A stretch of 64,000 nt of DNA from Streptomyces cyaneochromogenes (GTDB lineage: Bacteria; Actinomycetota; Actinomycetes; Streptomycetales; Streptomycetaceae). Under the pieces are notes generated by a model that saw only the letters and a program-made list of their open reading frames with translations, searched no databases and was not told where the DNA came from. The stretch spans positions 4,588,001 to 4,652,000 of the forward strand of contig NZ_CP034539.1 in assembly GCF_003963535.1 (NCBI RefSeq), read 5' to 3'. The translations under genes and the position numbers were made by a program. Each line of letters opens with the position of its first letter. Within the stretch, counting starts at the first letter, position 1. Below, piece by piece: positions 34,521-42,111 of the stretch.

Positions 34521-34732
34521 GAAGGACTCCTCGGGATCCCGCCCGAGAGCGTCCGGCGGCGACGGCCGCCCCGTCCTCGAAGCGGCCCTACCAGCGAAAA
34601 CCGGAGTCGAGGAGCCCCGCCAAGCGGGCTGGTCCGTCCAGGCACCGGATCCACCCGTCCGGCCGCGCGGCACGACGGGCACTCTCACGCCGACCCTTGC
34701 TGGACACCGTCGGCCAGGGCCCTTCCGGCGGA

Positions 34733-35170
34733 TCAGCCCCAGTCCCGCCCGGACCGCCCCCGCTTGGTGTCGGAGCGCTGCTTCTTCTCCCTCAGCCGCC
34801 GCTCGTTGATCCCGCGGGGGATGCGGGTGGGCTTGCGTGGCTTGGGCGGTGGGGCCGTCGCCTCGGCGAGGAGCGCGGCGAGGCGTACGGCGGCGGTCTC
34901 GCGGTTGCGCCACTGGGAGCGGTGCTCGGAGGCGCGGACGGTGAGGACGCCGTCGACGAGGCGGGACGCCAGCCGCTGCAGCGCCCGCTGCTTCCAGACC
35001 TCGGGCAGCGCCTCGGTCTTCGCCAGGTCGAAGCGCAGCTCGACCTGGGAGTCACTGGTGTTGACGTGCTGGCCGCCCGGGCCACTGGAGCGCGAGAAAC
35101 GCCACATGAGCTCGGCCTCGGGAAGCGAGACGGAGCCACGGATGACGTGAGGACCGGACATGCCCTCCAT
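34733..35170 (-). CDS. arfB: Peptidyl-tRNA hydrolase ArfB (ribosome rescue)
   Basis: A 145-residue class I release-factor-like protein. The catalytic GGQ loop is in RFSRSSGPGGQHVNTSDSQVELRFDL, and the basic tail (PPKPRKPTRIPRGINERRLREKKQRSDTKRGRS) is the part that enters the mRNA channel of stalled ribosomes. It lacks the codon-recognition domains of RF1/RF2. It hydrolyses peptidyl-tRNA on stalled ribosomes. Starts at 35170 or 35161 are both possible; neither has an ideally spaced ribosome site. Confidence 0.93.
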   Translation of the reverse strand: MEGMSGPHVIRGSVSLPEAELMWRFSRSSGPGGQHVNTSDSQVELRFDLAKTEALPEVWKQRALQRLASRLVDGVLTVRASEHRSQWRNRETAAVRLAALLAEATAPPPKPRKPTRIPRGINERRLREKKQRSDTKRGRSGRDWG

Positions 35171-35352
35171 GTTCCCCGTTCTGTCCGGTCCACGTCACGC
35201 GAATATCGCCCTCCCAGCCGTTCGCGTATCCCCTACGGGTGCTCTTTGGCAAAGAAAGTAAAGACACCTGGAACTTGAGGTACCCCTCTCTGCGTTCATA
35301 GGGGTAGCTGTAGCTTCTAGCCGTACCGCAACGAGGGAAGGGACTCCCAACA

Positions 35353-35928
35353 ATGGCTGTAAGCCTGTCCAAGGGTGGCAACGTCTCGCTCACCAAGGAG
35401 GCTCCGGGCCTGACCGCCGTCACCGTGGGCCTCGGCTGGGACGTCCGCACCACCACCGGCACGGACTTCGACCTCGACGCCTCGGCGATCGCGGTCAACC
35501 CCACGGGCAAGGTCTACTCGGACGCCCACTTCGTCTTCTTCAACAACAAGCAGACGCCGGACAGCACCATCGTCCACACCGGTGACAACCGCACCGGTGA
35601 AGGCGCCGGCGACGACGAGGCGATCAACGTCAACCTCGCCGGCCTCCCGGCCGACGTCGACAAGATCGTCTTCCCGGTCTCCATCTACGACGCCGAGTCG
35701 CGCTCGCAGAACTTCGGCCAGGTCCGCAACGCCTACATCCGCATCATCAACCAGGCCGGCGGCGCCGAGATCGCCCGCTACGACCTGTCGGAGGACGCGG
35801 CCACCGAGACCGCCATGGTCTTCGGCGAGCTCTACCGCAACGGCGCCGAGTGGAAGTTCCGCGCGGTCGGCCAGGGCTACGCCTCGGGCCTGGTGGGCAT
35901 CGCGCAGGACTTCGGCGTGAACGTCTGA
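35353..35928 (+). CDS. terD: TerD-family protein
   Basis: A 191-residue TerD-domain protein: MAVSLSKGGNVSLTKEAPGLTAVTVGLGWD, then FDLDASA and the calcium-binding GEGAGDDEAINVNL. The end AVGQGYASGLVGIAQDFGVNV is typical of the Streptomyces family. TerD proteins bind calcium and have been linked to tellurite resistance, differentiation and stress. It is a stand-alone copy with a good ribosome site (GAGGGAAGGGA) upstream and a terminator after it. Confidence 0.95.
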   Translation: MAVSLSKGGNVSLTKEAPGLTAVTVGLGWDVRTTTGTDFDLDASAIAVNPTGKVYSDAHFVFFNNKQTPDSTIVHTGDNRTGEGAGDDEAINVNLAGLPADVDKIVFPVSIYDAESRSQNFGQVRNAYIRIINQAGGAEIARYDLSEDAATETAMVFGELYRNGAEWKFRAVGQGYASGLVGIAQDFGVNV

Positions 35929-35948
35929 CCCTCGCTGCGCTGAGCGAG

Positions 35949-35990
35949 CGGGAGCCCCTGGCTGCGGTACACCGTGGCCGGGGGCTCCCG
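35949..35990 (+). terminator. Terminator of terD
   Basis: A 10-bp stem (CGGGAGCCCC with GGGGCTCCCG) and long loop, 21 nt after the terD stop. Confidence 0.7.
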
Positions 35991-36161
35991 GCGTTGGAGG
36001 GCTCCCCGCGTTGCACGGCTCGACGTCGGACGGGCCGGCGCTGGAGGGCTTGGCCTGGCGGGCTCGGCGATCGGGGACTTCGATAGGTTGCCCCGCGTGA
36101 TCATCGACCCCCTCCCCCGCACCCCCGAGGCGTCGCTCGCGCGCCGGGAGGCCTGAGCCAC

Positions 36162-36635
36162 GTGGACTGGACGCCCCTGGCCGGCACCGCTCTCGGCGCA
36201 CTCGTCGGCGTCGGCTCGACGCTGCTCGCGGACCGGGCCCGCTGGCGCCGCGATCTGGCCGACCGGACCCGGCAGGAACGCAAGCAGATCTACGTCACCG
36301 TCCTGACGAAGTACCGGCTCGCCTACGAGGCGATGCACGCGGTGGCCGTCACCGGCCGCGACGAGGCGCCCGCGGCCCGGGAGACGGCCGTACGGGAGGC
36401 GTTCCGGGAATCCGGCTGCGACGAGGCCCGGGAGACCGCCCTGATCTGCGCGCCGCAGGAGATGTCGGACGTACTGGAGAAGGTCTACGCGACCCTGCGC
36501 GAACTCCAGGACGCGTTCGCGGCCGGTGATCCGCCGCCGCACTCGCCGGAGTTGCAGGAGCTACGGCTCAGACACGCCGAGGCGATATGGGCGGCGCGTG
36601 CCGCGATGCGGCGGGACCTCGAGGGGACGGGCTGA
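36162..36635 (+). CDS. Hypothetical membrane-tethered coiled-coil protein
   Basis: A 157-residue protein starting at GTG 36162. Residues 5-23 (PLAGTALGALVGVGSTLLA) form one membrane segment. It is followed by long charged helices (RARWRRDLADRTRQERKQIYVTVLTKYRLAYEAMHAVAV) likely to form a coiled coil inside the cell. The pattern is common in Streptomyces hypothetical proteins; I do not recognise a named family and no enzymatic motif is visible. It converges with the M1 aminopeptidase gene, leaving 25 nt between stops. Confidence 0.72.
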   Translation: MDWTPLAGTALGALVGVGSTLLADRARWRRDLADRTRQERKQIYVTVLTKYRLAYEAMHAVAVTGRDEAPAARETAVREAFRESGCDEARETALICAPQEMSDVLEKVYATLRELQDAFAAGDPPPHSPELQELRLRHAEAIWAARAAMRRDLEGTG

Positions 36636-36660
36636 AGCACCGGCCGCCGACACGGGGGGC

Positions 36661-38181
36661 TTACGGCCGGTCGGGTTTCCCGTCGCCGTACAGCCACTCC
36701 CGCCAGATGGACGTGAAGTCCTCGTCCGGCGCCTTCTCCTCCACGTACGCCGTGAAGTCGTCGGTGTCCGCGTTGCCGTGACGGTGGTCGGCCGTCCAGC
36801 CCTGGACGATGTCGTAGAAGGTGTCGTCGCCGACGGCCTGGCGGATCTTGTGGACGACCATCGCGCCGCGCTGGTAGACGGGGTCGGCGGAGACCTGCGC
36901 GGCGCCGGCCGGCTCGGCGGGCGGGAAGTCCCAGAGGTCCTCGTAGTCGTCCTCGCCGTGGTCGTACAGGGCGTCGAAGGTCTCCTGGGCGCTGTCGCCG
37001 CCGTTGTCCTCCTCCCACAGCCATTCCGCGTACGTCGCGAGGCCCTCGTTCAGCCACATGTCGCGCCAGCTCTTCGGCGTCACGGAGTTGCCGAACCACT
37101 GGTGGGCGAGCTCGTGGACGAGCAGCTCGGTGTCGGGGGCGCCGGGGAAGACAGGCCGGTTCTGGGTCTCCAGGGCGTAGGCGGAGGCGTTCACGCGGGC
37201 GACGATCGCGCCGGTGGAGGAGAAGGGGTAGGGGCCGAAGTTCTCCTCGCCCCACTCCATGACCTCGGGGATCCGGGCGAGGACCGCCCGGGCGGGGCCC
37301 TTTTGGGAGGGCACCACGGCGGTGTACACGGGGAGTTCGCCGCCCGTCGCGCCGTCGACCGTGGAGCGGTGGATCTCGTAGTCGCCGATGGCGAGGGTGG
37401 CGACGTAACTGGCCATGGGTTCGGCAGTGCGCCAACGGAAGGTCGTGCGGCGGCCGTTGGTCGTCCGGTTGGTCAACTCGCCGTTGGAGACGGCCTGGAG
37501 CCTCGCCGGCACGGTGACCGCGATGTCGTACGACGCCTTGTCGGACGGGTGGTGGTTGCCGGGGAACCACGCCATGGACCCCGTCGGCTCGCCGAGCGCG
37601 ATCGCGCCGTCGTCGGTGGGGAGCCAGCCCTCCTCGGAGCCGTCGGGGTCGGTGATGGTCTGCGGGGTGCCGGAGTAGCGGACGGTGAGCCGGAAGGTCT
37701 CGCCCTGGTCGAGTTCGCCGTGCGGGCGGACGACCAGCTCCTGGCCGTTGCGGCTCCAGCGGGCGCGTGCGCCCTCCACCGTGACCCGCTCGACGTCCAT
37801 GCCCTTCAGGTCGAGGTCGAATGCGGAGAGGTCCTGGGTGGCGCGTGCGGTGATCTCCGCCGTACCGGAGAGGCGGCGGTCGTCGGGGTCGTACGAGAGG
37901 TCGAGGGCGTAGTGGGTGACGTCGTAGCCGCCGTTGCCGGCCTTGGGGAAGTACGGGTCGCGCGCGCCGGAGCCGCCTGGGGTGCCCTGCACACCGCCGT
38001 CGCACGCGGTCAGGGCGAGGACGGCGAGCAGGGCGCAGCCTACGGACCGGAAGGGACGGAGGGCCGGGAGCGTACGGAGGGCCGGGAGCGTACGGAGGGT
38101 CGGCAACGCACGGGCGGCCGGGACCGTGCGGGCGGCCGGGACTCTACGGACCGTCCGGACAAGGGGCGCAGATCGGGACAC
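36661..38181 (-). CDS. M1-family zinc metallopeptidase lipoprotein
   Basis: A 506-residue secreted M1 aminopeptidase-like lipoprotein. The zinc site is HELAHQWFGN with the downstream Glu in NEGLATYAEWLW; the lipobox LALTAC follows a hydrophobic stretch. The usual N-terminal beta domain (YDVTHYALDLSYDPDDRRLSGTAEIT) is complete, but the C-terminal helical domain of full PepN is lacking, as in secreted actinobacterial forms. The first 45 residues (VPAARTVPAARALPTLRTLPALR...) are encoded by an 18-nt tandem repeat, so the true start is uncertain. Confidence 0.9.
   Translation of the reverse strand: MSRSAPLVRTVRRVPAARTVPAARALPTLRTLPALRTLPALRPFRSVGCALLAVLALTACDGGVQGTPGGSGARDPYFPKAGNGGYDVTHYALDLSYDPDDRRLSGTAEITARATQDLSAFDLDLKGMDVERVTVEGARARWSRNGQELVVRPHGELDQGETFRLTVRYSGTPQTITDPDGSEEGWLPTDDGAIALGEPTGSMAWFPGNHHPSDKASYDIAVTVPARLQAVSNGELTNRTTNGRRTTFRWRTAEPMASYVATLAIGDYEIHRSTVDGATGGELPVYTAVVPSQKGPARAVLARIPEVMEWGEENFGPYPFSSTGAIVARVNASAYALETQNRPVFPGAPDTELLVHELAHQWFGNSVTPKSWRDMWLNEGLATYAEWLWEEDNGGDSAQETFDALYDHGEDDYEDLWDFPPAEPAGAAQVSADPVYQRGAMVVHKIRQAVGDDTFYDIVQGWTADHRHGNADTDDFTAYVEEKAPDEDFTSIWREWLYGDGKPDRP
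38056..38145 (-). repeat. 18-bp tandem repeat in the M1 peptidase leader
   Basis: Five 18-bp units based on ACGGAGGGCCGGGAGCGT (38056, 38074, 38092, 38110, 38128) with increasing divergence. They encode the Leu-Pro/Arg-Thr repeat before the signal sequence. Confidence 0.88.
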
Positions 38182-38193
38182 GCCAGTGATCCT

Positions 38194-38724
38194 ATGAGCG
38201 TCGGCCGTGACACCATCACCTGCGTGCTCGACATCGGCTACGCCCTCTCCACCCGCTTCCCGGACCCCCCGCAGACGGACTACCGTCGCGCGGACGTCCG
38301 CGCCCTGCGCCACGACCTGTTCTGCGGCGACGTCTACCTCGCCGACACCAAGGCGGACCGGGAGTTGTCCACAGCCTGGGGATGGGTTCCGGTGCTCGAC
38401 TTCGCCTGGGCCCTGTGCGACATCGCCGAGCGGCTGGACCAGGACCCGGCCGGCTCCCGCGCCTCCCGCCCCCAGCGGGCGGAACTGGACTTCACCGAGT
38501 CCACGGACCGCATGTTCTTCGAGCGCCGCTTCGGCTGGGTGGACATCGAGGCGGACTGGATGCCGGCCGAGGAACCCGCGCTGACGTTCTCCCACACCGA
38601 ACTGCGCCGCGAGGCCCGCGACTTCCTGCACGACCTGCTCGCCGACCTGATCGACCTGCACGAGGACCTGGGCGAGAACCCGGCGATCTGGACCCTGCAG
38701 GCCCGCTTCCCACGCGTGGCGTAG
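38194..38724 (+). CDS. Hypothetical protein
   Basis: A 176-residue soluble acidic protein (ATG 38194), divergent from the M1 peptidase with only 12 nt between starts. Blocks such as VLDFAWALCDIAERLDQDP, ELDFTESTDRMFFERRFGWVDIEADW and REARDFLHDLLADLIDLHEDLG suggest an alpha/beta protein with helical C-terminus. It resembles short Streptomyces proteins of unknown function. No signal peptide, metal site or catalytic motif is seen. Confidence 0.72.
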   Translation: MSVGRDTITCVLDIGYALSTRFPDPPQTDYRRADVRALRHDLFCGDVYLADTKADRELSTAWGWVPVLDFAWALCDIAERLDQDPAGSRASRPQRAELDFTESTDRMFFERRFGWVDIEADWMPAEEPALTFSHTELRREARDFLHDLLADLIDLHEDLGENPAIWTLQARFPRVA

Positions 38725-38785
38725 CCTCCGCGGGCGCCCCCGCCGTGCCTCGCCGGTGGCGCCCCCACGCCAAAGCACGACAAAG

Positions 38786-38820
38786 AAGGAGCCCCTCCCG
38801 TCATCCGGGAGGGGCTCCTT
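38786..38820. terminator. Terminator between hypothetical gene and tRNA-Gly
   Basis: A 15-bp perfect stem (AAGGAGCCCCTCCCG with CGGGAGGGGCTCCTT), 5-nt loop. It lies just past the tRNA-Gly 3' end on the minus strand and also serves the plus-strand gene ending at 38724. Confidence 0.88.
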
Positions 38821-38825
38821 GTCAG

Positions 38826-38895
38826 AGCGCCGGGCAGGCCTTGCACCTGCATTTCCCCGCAGGAAGCGGGGCGTCTTTCCTTGGACCACCAACGC
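38826..38895 (-). tRNA. tRNA-Gly(TCC), atypical
   Basis: A 70-nt cloverleaf on the minus strand. The acceptor pairs 7 bp (GCGTTGG with CCGGCGC, two G-U), the anticodon stem is CCCCG/CGGGG with loop CTTCCTG (anticodon TCC), and the T stem is GCAGG/CCTGC. The T-loop reads TGCAAGG, so position 55 is G instead of the near-universal U, and the D-stem pairs only 3 bp. CCA is not encoded. It may be a weak or specialised tRNA; folding was done by eye. Confidence 0.8.
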
Positions 38896-38963
38896 ATCAC
38901 CGACCGCCAGGAGTTCTGGCGAGCAGCTCTGCGTCAATCATACCGGACCCGCCCCGGTGCCGA

Positions 38964-39647
38964 TCACGGACCGGCCTCCACCCGCACCCCCAGCTCCGCC
39001 GCCAGCACCGGCGCCAGATCGAGCAGTTGCGCCGGACTGATCACCGCCCCGGACAGCCGCTCCACCCCCCGCGCGATGTCCAGCTCGGCCGCCCTCCGCA
39101 GGTCCACGTCCGTCAGCGTGGCCCCGCTGAGGTCGACCCCCTTCAGCACGCAGTCCACGAACTCCACCCGCTCCAGGCGAGCGCCCCCGAAGTCCGCCTC
39201 GACCAGGACGCAGCCCTCGAGAACGACGTCTCTCAGCCTGGCCTTGCGCAGGTTCAGGTAGTCGATCTTGCCGCCTCGGATCACCACCCGCTCCAGGACC
39301 GCGCCGTGCAACTGCACCCCGCCCAGCCGGGCGTCCACCAGCTCCACATCACGCAGGGTCGCCTCGGCGAGGTCGGTGCCGACGCCGCGTGGGGCCGTCA
39401 GGACGGAGTCGAGGATCCGGGCGTGCCGGAGTCTCGTCTCGTCCAGGGCGCAGCCCCGCAGCGCGCAGTCCATGAACCGGGCGCCCGCGCCGTCCTGCCC
39501 GGTGAGGTCCTCCTCGCGGAACTCCAGGCTGTCGTAGTCCCCGTCCGGCTCCAACTGCCCGTCCCGGTACGGCTCCAGCGGCGGCAGCCGCACCTCGGGC
39601 CGCCGCGCGCCCTTCACGCCACCCTCACCCATCGCTTTCCTCGCCAT
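38964..39647 (-). CDS. Pentapeptide-repeat protein
   Basis: A 227-residue protein whose middle follows the A(D/N)LxX pentapeptide pattern (LTGQDGAGARFMDCALRGCALDETRLRHARILDSVLTAPRG... VLVEADFGGARLERVEFVDCVLKGVDLSGATLTDVDLRRA), giving a right-handed quadrilateral helix of about 25 repeats. Pentapeptide proteins include DNA-gyrase mimics, but many have no known role. The C-terminal ERLSGAVISPAQLLDLAPVLAAELGV is a common closing segment. ATG 39647 is chosen with GGGGG just upstream. Confidence 0.88.
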   Translation of the reverse strand: MARKAMGEGGVKGARRPEVRLPPLEPYRDGQLEPDGDYDSLEFREEDLTGQDGAGARFMDCALRGCALDETRLRHARILDSVLTAPRGVGTDLAEATLRDVELVDARLGGVQLHGAVLERVVIRGGKIDYLNLRKARLRDVVLEGCVLVEADFGGARLERVEFVDCVLKGVDLSGATLTDVDLRRAAELDIARGVERLSGAVISPAQLLDLAPVLAAELGVRVEAGP

Positions 39648-39705
39648 GCCCCCATGCTGCACCCCGCCACTGACAATCGCCCCTGACCTGCGTCGACACC
39701 GCCCA

Positions 39706-39733
39706 TGTCACATTCCGGGGGCTCAGGACCGTC
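39706..39733 (+). promoter_or_regulatory. ECF41-type promoter of the FAD oxidoreductase
   Basis: TGTCACA at 39706-39712 is an exact -35 match. CGTC follows at 39730-39733 after 17 nt, one longer than in the sigma gene's own promoter. The start codon is 54 nt downstream. Sigma dependence is inferred. Confidence 0.6.
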
Positions 39734-39787
39734 GTACTCACGAAAGGCAAGAAAGGCGACCCCGACCAAAGAGGGAGACCCCCAGCC

Positions 39788-40948
39788 ATGCACCGCATCA
39801 CCGTCATCGGAGGCGGCTTCGCCGGACTCACCGCGGCCATCACCGCCGCCGAGGCGGGCGCCAAGGTCACCGTGTACGAAGCCCACCACACGCTCGGCGG
39901 ACGGGCGCGGACCGCCGAGGGGCCGTACCGGACCAACGAGGGACCGCACGCCCTGTACAACGGCGGCCTGCACTGGGCCTGGCTCAAGCAGCGCGACCTG
40001 ATCGGGCCGCTCGCGCCGCTCCCGCCCCTGGAGGCGGCCCGGCTGCGGCTGCGGCACCGGGGTGTGCTGCGCCGCACCCCGCCCTTCGCCATGCTCAAGC
40101 TGCTGCGGCGCGGCCTTCCGCAGGCACCCGTCGACGTCGACTTCCTGACCTGGGCCACCGGCATCGCGGGCGAGGAGGGCGCGCGGGCCGCCGCCCACTA
40201 CTCCGCGGTCGCCCTGTTCCACCACGACCCCGGCGCCCTGTCAGCGGCGTTCGTGCGGGAGCGGCTGCGCCGGGCCACCAAGCTGCCGCCGGAGGCGCAC
40301 TATCCGCGGGGCGGCTGGGCGACCATGATCGACCGGATGGCGGCCCGGGCGTGGAATCTCGGGGTGCGGATGGAGACCCTGTCCCGCGTCGACGAGCTCC
40401 CGACCGACACGCCCGTCATCGTCGCCACCTCCCTCGACGCCGCCCGCCGCCTCCTCAAGGACGACTCCCTGACCTGGACCAGCGGTCGTACGGCACTCGT
40501 CGATCTGGCGGTGCGGACCCGGCGCGGGGACGCCTTCGCCGTATCCGATCTCGACGAGACCGGGTGGATCGAGCGGTTCACCGCGCAGGACCGCTCCCTG
40601 GCGCCGGAGGGTGAGCAGCTGATCCAGGGACAGATCCCCCTCGCCCCGCACGAGTCCAAGGCGGAGGGTGTCGCCCGCGCCGAGGAGTTGCTCGACCTCG
40701 GCTTCCCCGGCTGGCGCGAACGCGTCACCTGGCGGCGCGAGTCCGTCGCGAACGGCCGTACCGGCGCCGTCGACCTGCCCGGCACGAGCTGGCGCGACCG
40801 TCCGGCCGTCGACCGCGGCGACGGCGTCTATCTGGCGGGGGACCAGGTGGCCGCCCCCGGTGTGCTGTCCGAGGTCTCCTTCAACAGCGCCCTCACGGCC
40901 GTGTCCCTGGCCCTCGGCCGGTACGCCCTTGACCTCAAGCACGCTTGA
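39788..40948 (+). CDS. FAD-dependent oxidoreductase (phytoene dehydrogenase-like)
   Basis: A 386-residue flavin amine oxidase/phytoene-dehydrogenase-like protein. ITVIGGGFAGLTAAITAAEAGAKVTVYEAHHTLGGRART is the FAD-binding fold with the GGRA signature; the C-terminal GDGVYLAGDQVAAPGVLSEVSFNSALTA is the second FAD motif. The substrate is unknown. An ECF41-type promoter lies upstream, which fits the oxidoreductase class of COE genes controlled by ECF41 sigma factors. A zinc-free quinone-oxidoreductase-like gene follows after 80 nt and may be cotranscribed. Confidence 0.9.
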   Translation: MHRITVIGGGFAGLTAAITAAEAGAKVTVYEAHHTLGGRARTAEGPYRTNEGPHALYNGGLHWAWLKQRDLIGPLAPLPPLEAARLRLRHRGVLRRTPPFAMLKLLRRGLPQAPVDVDFLTWATGIAGEEGARAAAHYSAVALFHHDPGALSAAFVRERLRRATKLPPEAHYPRGGWATMIDRMAARAWNLGVRMETLSRVDELPTDTPVIVATSLDAARRLLKDDSLTWTSGRTALVDLAVRTRRGDAFAVSDLDETGWIERFTAQDRSLAPEGEQLIQGQIPLAPHESKAEGVARAEELLDLGFPGWRERVTWRRESVANGRTGAVDLPGTSWRDRPAVDRGDGVYLAGDQVAAPGVLSEVSFNSALTAVSLALGRYALDLKHA

Positions 40949-41028
40949 GGTCGCAGCATTGCTCACAGCCGCCTCCGGCGGCGGGGTGGGCGCCCAGCCG
41001 GCCCGATTCCACGACGATGGGGGATCCC

Positions 41029-42009
41029 ATGCACGCCATCCGCCTGCACACCTTCGGCCCGGCCGAGAACCTCACCTACGAGCAGGTCGACGACCCCGCA
41101 CCGGGCCCCGGCCAGGTCCGTGTCGCCGTGGCGGCGGCCGGCGTCCATCTCCTCGACACCACCCTGCGCGAAGGCGTGCAGGGCCCGGCGCCGCAGCTGC
41201 CCACGCTGCCCACCGTCCCCGGCCGCGAGGTCGCCGGCGTCGTCGAGTCCCTCGGTGAGGGCGTGGCCCCGCTCTGGCTCGGCAAGCGCGTCGTCGCCCA
41301 CGTCGGCTTCGCGCCGGGCGGCTACGCCGAGCTCGCCGTCACCGACGTCGACCGCGTCCACGAGATCCCGGCGAACCTCGACTTCGCCGAGGCCGTCGCC
41401 ATGATCGGCACGGGCCGTACGGCGATGGGGATCCTGCAGTTCGCCGAGCTCGGCCCGGACGCGGTCGCCGTGATCCCGGCGGCCGCCGGCGGCATCGGCA
41501 CGCTGCTGGTGCAGTACGCCAGGAACGCCGGCGCCGTCGTCATCGGCCTCGCGGGAGGGCCCGAGAAGACCGCCCGGGTGCGGGAGAACGGCGCCGATCT
41601 CGCCGTCGACTACAAGGACCCCGCGTGGCCCGGCAAGGTCCGCGCCTTCCTGGGCGGCCGGCCGGCGACCGTCGTGTTCGACGGCGTCGGCGGCGAGGTC
41701 GCCCGCGAGTCCGTCGCCGTGCTCGGCCCCGGCGGCCGGCACCTCGTGTTCGGCTGGTCCGGCGCGGGACTGCACGACGGCAAGCCCTACTTCGTCGACG
41801 GCGTCTCCGAGCAGGTCCTCGGCCCCGTGATGATGCAAAAGGCCGGCGGCCCCAACCCCGTACAGACCCTGGAACTGCGCGCCCTCGCCGAGGCCGCCGC
41901 GGGCCGCCTCACCCCGGCCGTGCAGCGCTTCCCGCTCGCGGAGGCGGCGGCCGCGCATCGCGCCCTCGAAACGCGCGGAACCACCGGAAAGGTGGTACTG
42001 GAGCCGTGA
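41029..42009 (+). CDS. MDR-family quinone oxidoreductase
   Basis: A 326-residue zinc-less medium-chain dehydrogenase/reductase: MHAIRLHTFGPAENLTYEQVDDPAPGPGQVRVAV at the GroES-like end, then VIPAAAGGIGTLLVQYARNAGAVVIGL as the NADPH-binding Rossmann motif. It lacks the Cys/His zinc ligands of alcohol dehydrogenases. It probably reduces quinones or enones. ATG 41029 has GGGGGAT just upstream. It follows the FAD oxidoreductase and may share its ECF41-type promoter. Confidence 0.9.
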   Translation: MHAIRLHTFGPAENLTYEQVDDPAPGPGQVRVAVAAAGVHLLDTTLREGVQGPAPQLPTLPTVPGREVAGVVESLGEGVAPLWLGKRVVAHVGFAPGGYAELAVTDVDRVHEIPANLDFAEAVAMIGTGRTAMGILQFAELGPDAVAVIPAAAGGIGTLLVQYARNAGAVVIGLAGGPEKTARVRENGADLAVDYKDPAWPGKVRAFLGGRPATVVFDGVGGEVARESVAVLGPGGRHLVFGWSGAGLHDGKPYFVDGVSEQVLGPVMMQKAGGPNPVQTLELRALAEAAAGRLTPAVQRFPLAEAAAAHRALETRGTTGKVVLEP

Positions 42010-42111
42010 CCGGCCGCAGGCCCCCGCACCAGCGAATACGTCAGCCCTCCCCAGATGCGGTACGGCCTTGCCATGGTCTTCTGGGCGGGTGAGCAGCGGT
42101 CGAAAGTCTCG

